Assembly (NCBI GenBank): GCA_046304755.1
Contig: JBKCDO010000253.1
Span: forward strand, 45,925 to 109,924
Direction of reading: 5' to 3'
DNA from: JAIBBG01 sp046304755
Lineage (GTDB): Bacteria > Bacteroidota > Bacteroidia > Flavobacteriales_D > Sanyastnellaceae
DNA: 64,000 bases
Both the position numbers and the translations under genes were made by a program. Below the pieces are notes generated by a model. The model saw only the letters and a program-made list of their open reading frames with translations, was not told where the DNA came from and did not search any database. This document shows positions 34,993 to 46,100 of this stretch, in pieces; the first letter of the stretch is position 1; every line of letters starts with the position of its first letter.

Positions 34993-35805
34993 ATGGAATT
35001 CTCCGGTAATACCCAGCAAGGCGCGCGCAGTTTGGCCGAACTCACTGCCAATGGCTATTCATTCCGTTGGACTGAATATTTGTCCACTGGCTTTCGCGCA
35101 TTTGGTAACGACTTCGGGATATACGTGGCGTTTACGTTGGTTTACATTGCCATTAGTATGGCTACAGGCCTTGTTCCGTATATCGGAAGTACCATTGGTT
35201 TGTTTGTGAATCCTGTCCTTATTGCTGGTTTTATTTTTTATGGCCGTGCTCAATTTGTCAATGATCATCGTGACTTCAATACGTTTTTCAGTGGATTTCG
35301 ACAGCCGTACTGGATTCCCTTGATGATGCAAAGTTTGATGGCGAACTTTCTGTTGATAGTCGCTGTTGCAGCTTCCACCATGCCCTTTTTCTATGAAGCG
35401 ATTGTAAAATTTATCGAAGACGCTCAACGAATAGAAACACTTCCGCAGGAGGAAGTAGGGGAATTCGTAATCGGACTATGGAATTCGGAATTGTCGATGG
35501 CATCGGTCATAGCCTTGATTGTGGGTTTGATGGTCAGTACGTTGATTTGCCTGGCTCCTTATTTTATAGTTTACCGCTCGCATTCATTCGGTGAAGCGGT
35601 TCAGTCCAGTTTCCGAGTAGTGAAGATGCGTTTACCGGGATTTTTGGGATTGATGATCACCTTGTGGCTTGTGTTGATTCTCGGGGTGATGCTATGCTGT
35701 GTGGGCTTTTTGGCTGCTTTCCCGATCTATCATCTGACATTACTCGCAGCCTTCAGAGATATCATGGGTGAAGATCAAGCTCCCACTCCGGCAGCAAGTC
35801 TTTGA
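34993..35805 (+). CDS. Polytopic membrane protein, unknown function
   Basis: A 270-residue protein with about six hydrophobic helices in two groups (residues 45-85, 110-140, 170-200, 220-255). It begins with a soluble stretch containing GYSFRWTEYLSTGFRAFGND. The segment FGEAVQSSFRVVKMRLPGFLGLM precedes the last helices, a layout seen in DUF4013/DUF975-like proteins. No catalytic motif is visible. It overlaps the convergent recX gene by 44 bp. It is divergent from prfB with 76 bp between them. Function is not inferred. Confidence 0.75.
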   Translation: MEFSGNTQQGARSLAELTANGYSFRWTEYLSTGFRAFGNDFGIYVAFTLVYIAISMATGLVPYIGSTIGLFVNPVLIAGFIFYGRAQFVNDHRDFNTFFSGFRQPYWIPLMMQSLMANFLLIVAVAASTMPFFYEAIVKFIEDAQRIETLPQEEVGEFVIGLWNSELSMASVIALIVGLMVSTLICLAPYFIVYRSHSFGEAVQSSFRVVKMRLPGFLGLMITLWLVLILGVMLCCVGFLAAFPIYHLTLLAAFRDIMGEDQAPTPAASL

Positions 35806-36286
35806 TAGCGCGATTGATTTGATCTGCGGTAAACCCTTTGCGCAGTAAATGTTGCATGAGTTTTACTTTTCGCTCGTATGGTGACTTCCCTTTGATGGTA
35901 GGCCACTTGCGGTGCGCGAGTGTTTGAATGTTTTCCAGTGATTCGGAATCATTGAGAAGTGAGAGCGTTTCTTCGATGAGCTGCTGGTTGATGCCTTTTG
36001 CACGCAGATGCGCTTTAATTTTTTGAATTCCCCATTTACCAAAGGTGCTTTTGTCATGAGCATAGGCCTGGGCGAAGCGTGCATCATCGAAGAAATTGCG
36101 CGCACGCAATTGCGAAAGGATGCGTTGTACGACCTCATCAGATGCCCCCAGACGCTTCATCTTGGTTCGCAAATCGCCTGAACAGCGCTCAGCCTTGTTG
36201 CACCAATCGCACATTCGCGAAAGCAATACCGGTTCACTGTATTTTAAATCAATGGTCACAGCTTCAAATGTAGCGCCTTGGAACAT
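35762..36286 (-). CDS. recX: Regulatory protein RecX
   Basis: A 174-residue RecX, a set of three-helix repeats that binds and restrains RecA filaments. Recognised by VLSRMCDWCNKAERCSGDLRTK-type N-terminal repeat, by ARNFFDDARFAQAYAHDK, and by the KGINQQLIEETL and RKGFTADQINRAI repeats near the end. The length fits the family. recA is not in the window. The last 44 bp overlap the convergent membrane protein gene, so each transcript runs antisense to the other's end. Confidence 0.9.
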   Translation of the reverse strand: MFQGATFEAVTIDLKYSEPVLLSRMCDWCNKAERCSGDLRTKMKRLGASDEVVQRILSQLRARNFFDDARFAQAYAHDKSTFGKWGIQKIKAHLRAKGINQQLIEETLSLLNDSESLENIQTLAHRKWPTIKGKSPYERKVKLMQHLLRKGFTADQINRAIKDLLPEWELDLHP

Positions 36287-36356
36287 GCATGAAAAGCCAT
36301 GTTCATTTTTGTCCTGAAAAAGCGAACCTTTTGTCTAAAGTTCCGTTTTAACACCT

Positions 36357-36386
36357 TTTGAATAAAGGTCGCTTTGCTTACTTTTG
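36357..36386 (+). promoter_or_regulatory. Bacteroidota promoter (-33/-7) of the DUF349 gene
   Basis: TTTG at 36357-36360 is followed after 18 bases by TACTTTTG at 36379-36386, a full match to the TTTG/TAnnTTTG pattern of the Bacteroidota primary sigma factor. The start site would be near 36390, leaving a leader of about 38 bases. Confidence 0.7.
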
Positions 36387-36427
36387 CGAGGCGGTCGCTA
36401 AAAATAACAGACCCAATTAAGGTATTA

Positions 36428-38119
36428 ATGAAAAACGATTTGATTGTTAAGCTGCGTGAGTTGCTGAAAACGGAAGAGGTAGGCTCTATCCGTGACGGCA
36501 TTCGCGAAATCCGCAACGACTGGAAAGCGGAAACTGCCAAGGAACGCCAATTGCAGCTGGAAGCATTCAAGGCCGAGGAACACCCTGAAGATGTAGAGTT
36601 TGTTTATGCTCCGCATGAACTAGAAGGTGAGTTCCAGGAGCTACTGAAAGTCTATGAAGATCGCGTTGAAGAACACGGTAAAAAATTAGCGGCGGAGCGC
36701 CAAAAGAATCTGGAGCAAAAGGTGGCGATTTTAGCTGAAATGGATGCGCTTATCAAAGATGAGCAAAACATTGGAAAGGCTTTCTCTTCACACAAGGCGC
36801 TCAAGGATCAGTGGGATGGTATCGGTGATGTTCCCGGTGACAAGTACCACGAGTTGCAGGAGAAGTGGCAACGATTGAATCACGAGTTTTTCTATAACAT
36901 CAACATTTATAAATCGCTTCAGGATCATGATTTGAAAATCAACCTGAAGATGAAAGAGGAAATGATTGAAGAAGCCAAAAAGCTGAGCGAAGTAGCTGTC
37001 ATCAGTGATCTCGAGGTTTTGGTGAAAAAATTCCAGCGTGAATGGATGAATATCGGTCCTTCACCGCGTGAGACATTCAAAGAATTGGGGGATACATTCT
37101 TCGGTATCCTGCGCGAATCGCAGACCCGTATTCAAGCGCATTACGATGAGATTCACAAGCACAGTGATGAAAATCTTGCCCGTAAGAAGGAGCTTGTACA
37201 GAAGATGAGCGAAATCCTCACCATGGAGATTACCAACGCTGCTACCAGCAATCGCTGGACAGACGAGGTACTCAAGCTGCAGGAAGAGTGGCGCACCATT
37301 GGTTGGGCCAGAAAGAAGGAGAATGAAGAAGTTTGGCAGGAGTTCCGCGGTTTGTGCGATTTGTTTTTCTCTAAGCGCAATGCGTTGTTTGAGGAAAAGC
37401 GCGGTGCGTATAAAATCAATAAGGACAAGAAAGAGGCACTTATAGAAAAAGCTCGTGCCATCCAAAATAGCGAAGACTGGAAGGGTGCTACCGACGAACT
37501 CAAGCGTCTGCAAGAAGAGTGGAAGGCCGTTGGCGGGGCAGATCCGCGCGAGGAACAAAAGTTGTGGCAGCGATTCCGCTCAACTTGCGACCATTTCTTC
37601 GCACGTAAAAAAGAGAATTATTCCAAGGTTGTTGAAGAGCAGGCTCAGAATCTTGTCCTGAAGCAAGACATGCTCACTGAGCTGGAAGCCTTGGAAATTA
37701 CAGGTAATAAAGGTGCAGACCTCGCCGCTTTGAAAGCATTCGGTGAGCGCTGGCACGGTGTGGGTTTCGTACCCAAGGACAAGGTGAAGGAAGTGATGGA
37801 CCGCTACAACCAGTTGCTGGATCAGAAGTATGGTCAAATCAATGCCGATCGTGAACAGCGCGAGATGTCGAGCTTCCGTAACCGCATCGACTCCATCAAG
37901 GGAGGTGCGAACAGCGAAAGTCAAATGAAGCGTGAGCGCAATTTCATGCGCGAGAAGATTGAAAAACTCAAGCATCAGATTACGCAGTACGAAAACAACA
38001 TGGGCATCTTCACCGGAAAAGGAGCAGAGGCCTTGCGTAAGGATATTGAGAAGAAAATCAAGGCTACCGAGCGCGAAATTGATGATATCAAAAAGAAGAT
38101 GGAACTACTCAACGGGTAG
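36428..38119 (+). CDS. DUF349 repeat protein
   Basis: About 563 residues, very rich in Lys and Glu and largely helical. It carries about five DUF349 repeats (W-x6-G-x10 pattern: DQWDGIGDVPGDKYHELQEK, EWRTIGWARKKENEEVWQEF, EWKAVGGADPREEQKLWQRF, RWHGVGFVPKDKVKEVM). A C-terminal coiled coil follows (MREKIEKLKHQITQYENN). DUF349 proteins are widespread in Bacteroidota and not well understood; a link to stress or nucleic acids is only suggested. The ATG at 36428 is preferred to 36374, which would put the start codon upstream of the promoter element. Confidence 0.9.
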   Translation: MKNDLIVKLRELLKTEEVGSIRDGIREIRNDWKAETAKERQLQLEAFKAEEHPEDVEFVYAPHELEGEFQELLKVYEDRVEEHGKKLAAERQKNLEQKVAILAEMDALIKDEQNIGKAFSSHKALKDQWDGIGDVPGDKYHELQEKWQRLNHEFFYNINIYKSLQDHDLKINLKMKEEMIEEAKKLSEVAVISDLEVLVKKFQREWMNIGPSPRETFKELGDTFFGILRESQTRIQAHYDEIHKHSDENLARKKELVQKMSEILTMEITNAATSNRWTDEVLKLQEEWRTIGWARKKENEEVWQEFRGLCDLFFSKRNALFEEKRGAYKINKDKKEALIEKARAIQNSEDWKGATDELKRLQEEWKAVGGADPREEQKLWQRFRSTCDHFFARKKENYSKVVEEQAQNLVLKQDMLTELEALEITGNKGADLAALKAFGERWHGVGFVPKDKVKEVMDRYNQLLDQKYGQINADREQREMSSFRNRIDSIKGGANSESQMKRERNFMREKIEKLKHQITQYENNMGIFTGKGAEALRKDIEKKIKATEREIDDIKKKMELLNG

Positions 38120-38121
38120 TT

Positions 38122-38625
38122 TCATTTCCCTTTTAATTTTTCAATAGCCTTTGTTGTCGAGTATCCCTCGACGATGGTAATACTGTGGACTTCCCCTCCG
38201 CGAAGGCGGGTTTCTTTCGATCCTACCATGTAACGCGGTGATGTGCTATCGGTTTCTTCCGGATTGTAATCTCCACCTTTCACGAGTACATCAGGTTGTA
38301 ATGCTTCAATGAGTTCGAGCGGAGTATCCTCTTCGAAAATAACAACCGCATCCACGCATCGCAGGGCGGACAATACGATTGCTCTGGCTTGTTGATCGTG
38401 AATGGGGCGCTCCGGCCCTTTATTCAATCGTTTGACGGATGCGTCGGCGTTGAGTCCGACAATCAGGCGATGACCCAGTGCCTGTGCCGCTGTGAGATAG
38501 GTTACATGGCCGCGGTGAAGGATATCGAAAACGCCGTTGGTGAAAACGATTTTCTCGCCCGTGTTACGCCAACGCTGAATTTGTGCAGCAGCCTCGCTAA
38601 TGGTGTATGCCGGTTCTGTTGTCAT
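38122..38625 (-). CDS. rfaE2: D-glycero-beta-D-manno-heptose 1-phosphate adenylyltransferase
   Basis: A 167-residue nucleotidyltransferase that makes ADP-heptose for lipopolysaccharide or surface glycans. It has FTNGVFDILHRGHVTYL (the HxGH motif), then DASVKRLNKGPERPI and DVLVKGGDYNPEE. It corresponds to the C-terminal domain of E. coli HldE; the kinase domain is absent here, as in organisms with split genes. The start is the ATG at 38625, which overlaps the stop of the upstream gene as ATGA; the longer frame to 38916 only covers the neighbour's codons. It ends 2 bp from the convergent DUF349 gene. Confidence 0.92.
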   Translation of the reverse strand: MTTEPAYTISEAAAQIQRWRNTGEKIVFTNGVFDILHRGHVTYLTAAQALGHRLIVGLNADASVKRLNKGPERPIHDQQARAIVLSALRCVDAVVIFEEDTPLELIEALQPDVLVKGGDYNPEETDSTSPRYMVGSKETRLRGGEVHSITIVEGYSTTKAIEKLKGK

Positions 38626-39572
38626 GATTTTTTCGCTGTTGCAATCATAAAGCTCACAGCACCGATGGTGATATCCCAGGTGGTTTTGATTGACCAGGAA
38701 ATGAGCGCGTAGATTTTTCCTACATCCGCAGAGTATCCTAGGGCCCCCAGTCCAAGCACAGCCATCCCGTGAAAGGCTCCAGCACCGCCGGGCGTAGGTA
38801 CCATCATTCCGAGGCTGCTGGCCGCCATGAAAAAGACCGTTTGGCGTAGCGTCATCGTTGAAGTAGCGTCGAGCGCGAGCAAAGAGGTATAGGTCATGAG
38901 TAACCAGAACACCCAAATTCCCAGAGAATAGGACCAGAAAAGCAGTTGACGTTTTATTTTGAAAATGCTTTTCATACCATCCATCATGCCTACGAAGAAG
39001 GTGCGAAGCTTATTAACGAATGGAATATGATCGAAAAAACGAAGGGCATACAGGAATGCGGCAAATGCCACAATGGCTCCCCCAAGCAAAATCAGAATCA
39101 ATCGTCCTTTGCCTCCATCTGCTTGAGCGAAAATGGTGGCGAAGGCGTCGTGTTCCAGCACGAAAGCGAGAAAAACCAGTGTGCCCAGGAAGAGAATGTC
39201 TACAATGCGCTCGAGTAAGACCGTTCCAATGAGTTTGTTTACGGGAACATGATCCGTGCGGTTCAGGAGTGTGCAGCGGGCAAGTTCTCCCGAACGCGGG
39301 ATGAGGTTATTCATGCAGTATCCAAAAGCCACGGCATGTATAGCCCACCAATTCCGAACCGTGTAATTCATCGGTTCCAACATGATGTTCCAGCGAAGAC
39401 CCCTGAGTACGGTTGCAATGTAACCAAATAGAAATGAGGCAAATACCCAAATCCAGTGGACGCGCTTTAAGGCGGGAAGCAGGTCATTTTCCCAGCTGAT
39501 GTCTTTGTATAACACCCACATGAGTCCTGCGGCTAATCCTAAAAAAACAAGGTAGGTGAGGATTTTTCGCAT
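38622..39572 (-). CDS. Lysylphosphatidylglycerol synthetase-like flippase-domain membrane protein (UPF0104/TIGR00374 type)
   Basis: About 316 residues with eight hydrophobic helices. Typical motifs are VLRGLRWNIMLEP after helix 2, GYCMNNLIPRSGELAR, VLLERIVDILFL and MMVPTPGGAGAFHGMAV. Family members share the flippase part of MprF and are often next to cell-envelope or polyketide genes; the substrate is unknown. The start is set at the ATG at 39572 before the first helix. The in-frame start at 39686 would overlap panD by 41 bp and add a polar stretch. It is coupled (ATGA) to the heptose adenylyltransferase. Confidence 0.87.
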   Translation of the reverse strand: MRKILTYLVFLGLAAGLMWVLYKDISWENDLLPALKRVHWIWVFASFLFGYIATVLRGLRWNIMLEPMNYTVRNWWAIHAVAFGYCMNNLIPRSGELARCTLLNRTDHVPVNKLIGTVLLERIVDILFLGTLVFLAFVLEHDAFATIFAQADGGKGRLILILLGGAIVAFAAFLYALRFFDHIPFVNKLRTFFVGMMDGMKSIFKIKRQLLFWSYSLGIWVFWLLMTYTSLLALDATSTMTLRQTVFFMAASSLGMMVPTPGGAGAFHGMAVLGLGALGYSADVGKIYALISWSIKTTWDITIGAVSFMIATAKKS

Positions 39573-39645
39573 GGCTTTACGGGATTGATTCACAGTAAAA
39601 ATGACTGATTTTGAATGGTGTCTGCCACCGTTTTCAAAAAGTTGT

Positions 39646-39999
39646 TCACCCTTTGAGTTTATTGGTGGCCGTATCCGGGAAAACAATGGCCGGCTTGAAG
39701 GTTTTGGCCTCTTCGCGGGTCATGTGAGCATAAGTTACCACGATGACCACATCCCCGGGGGTGACTTTTCTGGCTGCCGGTCCGTTGAGACAAACCACAC
39801 CACTACCGCGTTCACCTTCAATGATATAGGTTTCAAGGCGTTCGCCATTCATACAGTTAAGCACCTGGACCTTTTCGCCCTCAATCATGTCGGCGGCCTC
39901 CATAAGGAGCGGATCAAGGGTGATGCTGCCGATATAGTTCAGATTTGCTTCCGTGACCGTAACACGATGGATTTTTGACTTGAGTACTTCAATCAACAT
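39646..39999 (-). CDS. panD: Aspartate 1-decarboxylase precursor
   Basis: A 117-residue pyruvoyl enzyme that makes beta-alanine from aspartate for pantothenate synthesis. The self-cleavage site is Gly24-Ser25 in YIGSITLD; Ser25 becomes the pyruvoyl group. VLNCMNGERLETYII and CLNGPAARKVTPGDVVIV are also typical. The partner gene panC is not adjacent. A TATTTTTG element ends five bases before the ATG (see promoter). Together with coaX, two steps leading to coenzyme A are encoded in this window. Confidence 0.96.
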   Translation of the reverse strand: MLIEVLKSKIHRVTVTEANLNYIGSITLDPLLMEAADMIEGEKVQVLNCMNGERLETYIIEGERGSGVVCLNGPAARKVTPGDVVIVVTYAHMTREEAKTFKPAIVFPDTATNKLKG

Positions 40000-40004
40000 A
40001 GCCG

Positions 40005-40012
40005 CAAAAATA
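40005..40012 (-). promoter_or_regulatory. Bacteroidota -7 promoter element of panD
   Basis: Reads TATTTTTG on the minus strand, then CGGCT, then the panD ATG at 39999. No -33 TTTG is visible. The start site would fall at the start codon. Confidence 0.5.
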
Positions 40013-40142
40013 GACAGTCAGGGCAAGGGAATTCACCTTGATTAGGGGGTTAAAAAATAATTTTAGTCTAAACAAAATTAAATTTTATCTAAAATCGACT
40101 CAAAATCAGCACCTTTTTGGAACATGTCCCGTACAAACTGAC

Positions 40143-43100
40143 ATGATCCAACCATTCACCAATACAAAGCTCACCCTGACGACCGTGGTACTCGCTCTGA
40201 TGACCGCCACGGCTTGGTCGCAATGTCCACGAGTGTTTGACTTCTATGGTCAGGCAACCTCGAATCCAACGTGGTACTCCTGCAGTGGCGGAAATTTCTC
40301 GTTTAACTTGAGTACCCCAAACACCTGGAACGGATTCACCATCAACTGGGGTGACGGTTCGCCGGTTACCACCGGTGCATCATGGGCTCCTCCGGCGTTT
40401 CAAAACCACGTATATGCTGCGGCAGTAGCAGTTTACCAAGTAACCATCACCGAGACCTCAACGGGTTGTGTGGTGAATGGCACTGTGGTTATGGAAGAAG
40501 CGTCGAGCGCTTCTATTCAGATTCCGGTGGGAGGTTTGACACAGTCTTGTGCTCCCCAAACCATGGAGTTCATCAACTCATCCACTAACGTTTCCGAAAC
40601 AACAGTGTTTACATGGGATTTTGGTGATGGCTCACCTGTGCAAACATTTGATCATACCAACTGGATGCAAACAATCGCTCACACCTATGAGCAAGGAACG
40701 GTGGATTGTGAGACAGAAGTAACGCTCACTGCTGAGAACAACTGTAATACGGTTCAAGGGGGTAATTCTGAAGCCACTTTTAATCCTATTCGTATTTGGG
40801 ATATTGATGAAGCCGGCATCACAGCTTCTGCTACAACGCTGTGTTATCCTGATACGACTGTAACGTTTACCAACACCACTGAGCGCAATTGTTTGATGCA
40901 GGGTAATATCTACCAGCGTTATGAATATTGGAACTTCGGTGACTACTGGGGTTTGGGTTATGATAGCATTATTGACTGGACGCCATGGCCTCCGACATTT
41001 CCTCACACGTTGAGTTTTCCCGGTATTGGAACGTATACGGTGGAATTGGCGGATTCAAACTTTTGCGGTATTGCTACAACCAGTTTGACTATTCAAATCG
41101 TTCCTCCTCCAACGGCTTCCATTGCTGCCAGCCGGGATACCATTTGTGTAGGTGAATCAGTAACCTTCTACCAAAATGCCTCAGGCGGTGCGAACGTGTT
41201 TCAGTGGAATTTCGGAACGAACGTAGCGTGGTATACTACCGGCGGTGGTAACCTCACTTACGTTTACAATACAGCCGGCACTTATGTGGTTGGAAATATC
41301 GTAAGCGTATCCGAGTCTTCAGGGTGTGCTGATACCGCTTGGGTAACAGTGGTTGTATTGCCTCGCCCGTCCATCACGCTGACAGCTGACCAAACTTCCG
41401 GTTGTGATTCGCTTTGGGTTGACTTTTCTGCAGCTACACCGAATGCTGTTTCATGGTCATGGGATTTTGATAACGCTGCACCGGACTTCAATGGTGCGAA
41501 TCCGGCTCCAATGCTTTTCGACGAGGCGGGTAATTATGATGTCACGCTAACCGTCGAAAACGCCTATGGATGCAGCAACGATCAGGATATTACCATTCAC
41601 GTTCATGAATCACCCGAGGTTGATTTCAGCGTGTTTAATGTGTGTGAAGGCCAGGAAGCGCAGTTCACCGATCTTACGGTGACCGCATCAAATGATGATA
41701 TTCAAGACTGGTCATGGGACTTTGGCGATGGATTGACTTCTGATTTGGAAGATCCAACACACACCTATGCCGGCACCGGTAACTTCTTCGTTCAGCTGTT
41801 TGTAACAACGGATCATTGCACGGGGCAGGACACAGCGACAGTGCAGGTTCAGGAAGCGCCGGTTGCGTCATTCACTGCGGATATTGTAGAAGGTTGTGGT
41901 CCTTTGACAGTGAACTTCACCAACACCAGTGAGCCGGCTGCAACTTATCAGTGGAACCTGGGAAATGGTTTGACTACATCTAATTTCTCCGGTCAGCGTA
42001 CCTACATCAACCTTGGTTCAACGGACACCACTTACATGGTGACTTTGTCTGCTTTGAATAGCTTTGGTTGTGGTTCGACGGATACCTTGTATATCACAGT
42101 TTACCCCGGTGCAATCGCCATGTTTGATGATGGTGGAGCATTGCCAAGCTGTGAACCAACACCGACACAATTCCAGAATAACTCGTTGAATGCAGTAGGA
42201 TACGCCTGGGATTTTGGTGATGGTGCTACATCGAACCTGGTGAATCCAAGCCATACTTACGTGAACAATACTCCGCTGCTCGACATCTTCGAAGTGACCT
42301 TGATTGCGTACAGCAACAGCGGTTGTAACGACACCACCTCAACTACCGTGTTCGTTTATCCGATGCTGGACTTGGATCTGGCTATCACCGGTGGTAGTGG
42401 TTGTGCGCCTTATACCATGACGATGCCTTTCGTAAACGGTATTCAAACCTATCAGTGGGATTTCGGAGACGGCACAACTTCACCTTTTGCAACACCGACT
42501 CACACCTTTGAGAATATGACCTTGAGCGCGGTAACGTATGATGTTACGCTGATTGGAACTTCAGCTTTTGGATGTTCGGATACAACCACAACACAGGTGA
42601 CTGTTAACCCCAACACGGTTGCTCAGTTCAACTCAACACACATGTCAGGTTGCGCGCCACTCACTGTGGACTTGAATAACCTCTCGATTAATGCCAGCAC
42701 TTTTGATTGGAACTATGGTGATGGCACCATCTCACAAGAAACGGCTTTGACACATTCACACGTGTTTTACAACAACAGCGATGTGCCGTTAGTGCGCACC
42801 GTTTCTTTGGCAACCAACAACATTTACGGCTGTTCTTCTACATTCCACTTGAATCTGGAGATCTACCCTCAGATTCAGGTTTCTTTCACACAACCGGCAG
42901 ACGTATGTTCTCCGGCTACCGTGCAATTCACAAACACCAGTGTTAACGTGAGTGCATATTCCTGGAATTTGGGCAATGGCCTTCAGTCTGTAGCTCAAAA
43001 TCCGACCGGTGTTTATGAGAACATCACTGCAAACGATTTGGAATACACGGTGACCCTGACAGGTGCATCCATCTTTGGTTGCGTGGATTCATTGAGTCAA

Positions 43101-46100
43101 ACCTTCAGTGTAATGACCACGCCGGTAGCTTTGTTTCAAGTCAGCGAGCTGGCGGCATGTGCTCCGGTTGAGGCGATTATTTCAAACCAGACTGTCAACG
43201 CAGACAGCTTGTATTGGAATTTCGGTAATGGTGTGACTTCCACATCGAATGCGGCTGAGCAAACTGTTGTCTTTGAAAACAACGGTTCTATTGCTGTTGA
43301 TTACACCATCACGCTGAATGCATGGACAGTACAAGGTTGTGCCAGTCAGCAAACGGCTACGGTGAGCGTTTATCCTCAGATTCAAGCGGTATTTGCTGAT
43401 CCTGCGGATTACTGCTCGCCTGCAACTGTTCAATTCATCAGCTCAAGCGTGAATACAAATTCAGTGCAGTGGAATTTCGGAAATGGAACCGTTTCTTCTG
43501 TTCCTGCTCCATCGGCTTATTTCACGAATGATACCGGCACTCCGGTAGACTACACCATCACCTTGTTGGCTACCTCAACCTATGGTTGTGTGGATTCGGT
43601 GTCTCAGATCTTGACGGTGAATCCTACTCCTGTCATCAACTTCACACCGAGCACATTTGGTGCTTGCGCGCCGTTGAATGTTGAGTTTACCAATAACTCG
43701 CAGTTTGCCAATGAGATTGTATGGACCTACGGTGATGGTTCGACTTCAACAACGCTTGAGACCGTTCATAGCCATTTGTTCGAGAATTTCGGAACGACTC
43801 CGGATATTGCTACAGTAACACTGAGCGCTGTATCTGCTCAAGGTTGTAACTCTTCTTCTTCGGTTGAGATTACGGTTTATCCTGCAGTAAATGCGGCATT
43901 CATGAATCCCGGTGAATTCTGTTCTCCGGCTCAGGTGAATTTCATCAACACCAGTATGAATGCGGTTTCTTATCAGTGGGACTTCGGCAACGGATTGATG
44001 TCGATAATGGCCAATCCGAATACCAACTTCACGAATACCGGCTTCAATTCAAATGAAATTCAGGTTTCCTTGATTGCCGCGAATGCATTCGGATGCACCG
44101 ATACGGCTTATCAAACCGTAACCATTCACCCGACGCCGGAAGTAGCGTTGACTGCTTCGGTGAACGGCGGTTGCTCACCACTGGAAGTGACTTTGCACAA
44201 CGATACTCCATATGCGGATTCGTATACCTGGTACTATGGAACCGGCGCTGTATCGCATACAGACGATGCGGACCATGTATACACGTTTGTAAATAATGGC
44301 AGTGATCTGGAAGAGTTCAACGTGGTGTTGGAAGCTTATTCTAACCAAGGTTGCGCAGGTCAGGCCAATGTGCTTATCCAGGTTTATCCTCACGTGGAAG
44401 CTTCCTTCGAACAACCTTCGCCGGCTTGCTCGCCTGTAAGCGTTGGATTCATCAACACGAGCACAAATGGATCAACCTATCAGTGGGATTTCAACAACGG
44501 TGTGCAATCAATCATGGAAAATCCGGTGGTGTATTTCGCTAACAACAGCGATACCACTGCAATTTACAATGTGTCACTCAACGTTACATCCGGTTACGGT
44601 TGTCAGGATACCATGTCATTGCCGGTGACTGTCTATGCTTTGCCAAGTGCAAATTTCACCATCGACGAACCTAACACGTGTGCAGTCGGTGCTGTTCACT
44701 TGTTGAACAATTCAACGGGTGCTGCTTCTTACATGTGGGATTACGGTGATGGCACAGCTTCCAATACAGCCGTATTCAATCACGTGCATGATTTTTCGAA
44801 TGCGCCCTTCCAGTTGAATGCGTATACCGTGCAGCTCACAGCTACCAGTGAGTTTGGATGTGTGGATCAGTTTTCTGCCAACTACACGATCTATCCTGGT
44901 GTTGTTGCAGCCTTTGCTGTTGACACCATCGGCTGTGCACCCCACAATGCACCTTTCGTGAATCAAAGTGTTGGTGCGGTTTCTTATGTGTGGAATTTCG
45001 GTGATGGTCAGCAGTCGGTTGAAACATCGCCGGTTCACCTTTTTGATGCACCCTTTGATACGGATGTGGAGTTGACTGTTGAAATGATTGCAACCAACAT
45101 GTATGGCTGCACAGATACAGCCACACGGGTGATGCACATCATGCACACACCACAGGCGATTGCACAAATCGACACGGTGATGGGGTGTTATCCTGCTAAC
45201 GTAGTTTTTTACAATGGATCAATTGGTGCTGACAATTTCAACTGGATTTATGGTACGGGTCAAACGTCGAATACTGCGGATGAATACCACGAGCATGAGT
45301 ATGTGAATGTGACCGATGAATTATTCACCTTCTATATCACTTTGCAGGCAAGCACTGATTTTGGTTGCGTGAGCACGGATCAATTGACGCTCGATGTTGC
45401 TCCGCAAATCGAAGCTGATTTCAACTCGATTACTCAAGGCTGTTCTCCGCTTGAAGTGTATTTCGACAACATCAGCGATGGCGGTAGCAGTGTTGCGTGG
45501 AATTTCGGTGATGGCGATATTTCGAATGCCTATGAACCACAGCACACGTTCTTCAACTGGGGTACGAACGACACTACCTATGCGGTAACGCTTGTTTTGT
45601 ATGATAGCTACGGTTGCAGCGATACCATTACACGCAGTGTGTATGTATTCGCTAATCCTGTGGCCGGTTTTGAAGTAACTCCACAAACCCAGATCTGGCC
45701 TGCCGCAACCATCGACATCACGAATACAACCATTGGAGGTGAATTGGCTGCAACCTGGAATATGAATGACGGCAACTTCCTTTACGATTTCAATCCGGGT
45801 TCATACACCTACGAGCAGTGGGGAGAGTTCAACATTCAGTTGGTCGTGAGCAACGGTTCTTGCAGTGATACTACTTTCCGCACGATTGAAATTCTGCCGC
45901 CGTCACCGGTTGCTAATTTCACCGGACCTGCTCAAGGTTGTGCTCCGTTGCGCGTTCAATTCAACAATTTGAGTGAAAACGCTGTCGTATCTACCTGGTC
46001 ATTTGGTGATGGTAATCAATCGACAGCTAACAATCCGGTATACACATACTATCAGCCGGGTATCTACTCGGTGACCTTGACTGTAGTTGGTCCTGATGGA

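Noticed and set aside
38626..38916. N-terminal extension of the heptose adenylyltransferase, possibly a kinase domain
   Set aside because: The 97 residues are rich in unusual stretches, overlap the flippase-like gene in another frame and have no kinase motif; the ATGA overlap marks the real start.
44712..45167. A 151-codon minus-strand frame within the PKD gene, and similar long antisense frames in the repeat genes
   Set aside because: They mirror the regular codon pattern of the repeats, have odd composition (many His, Arg, Cys) and no start context.
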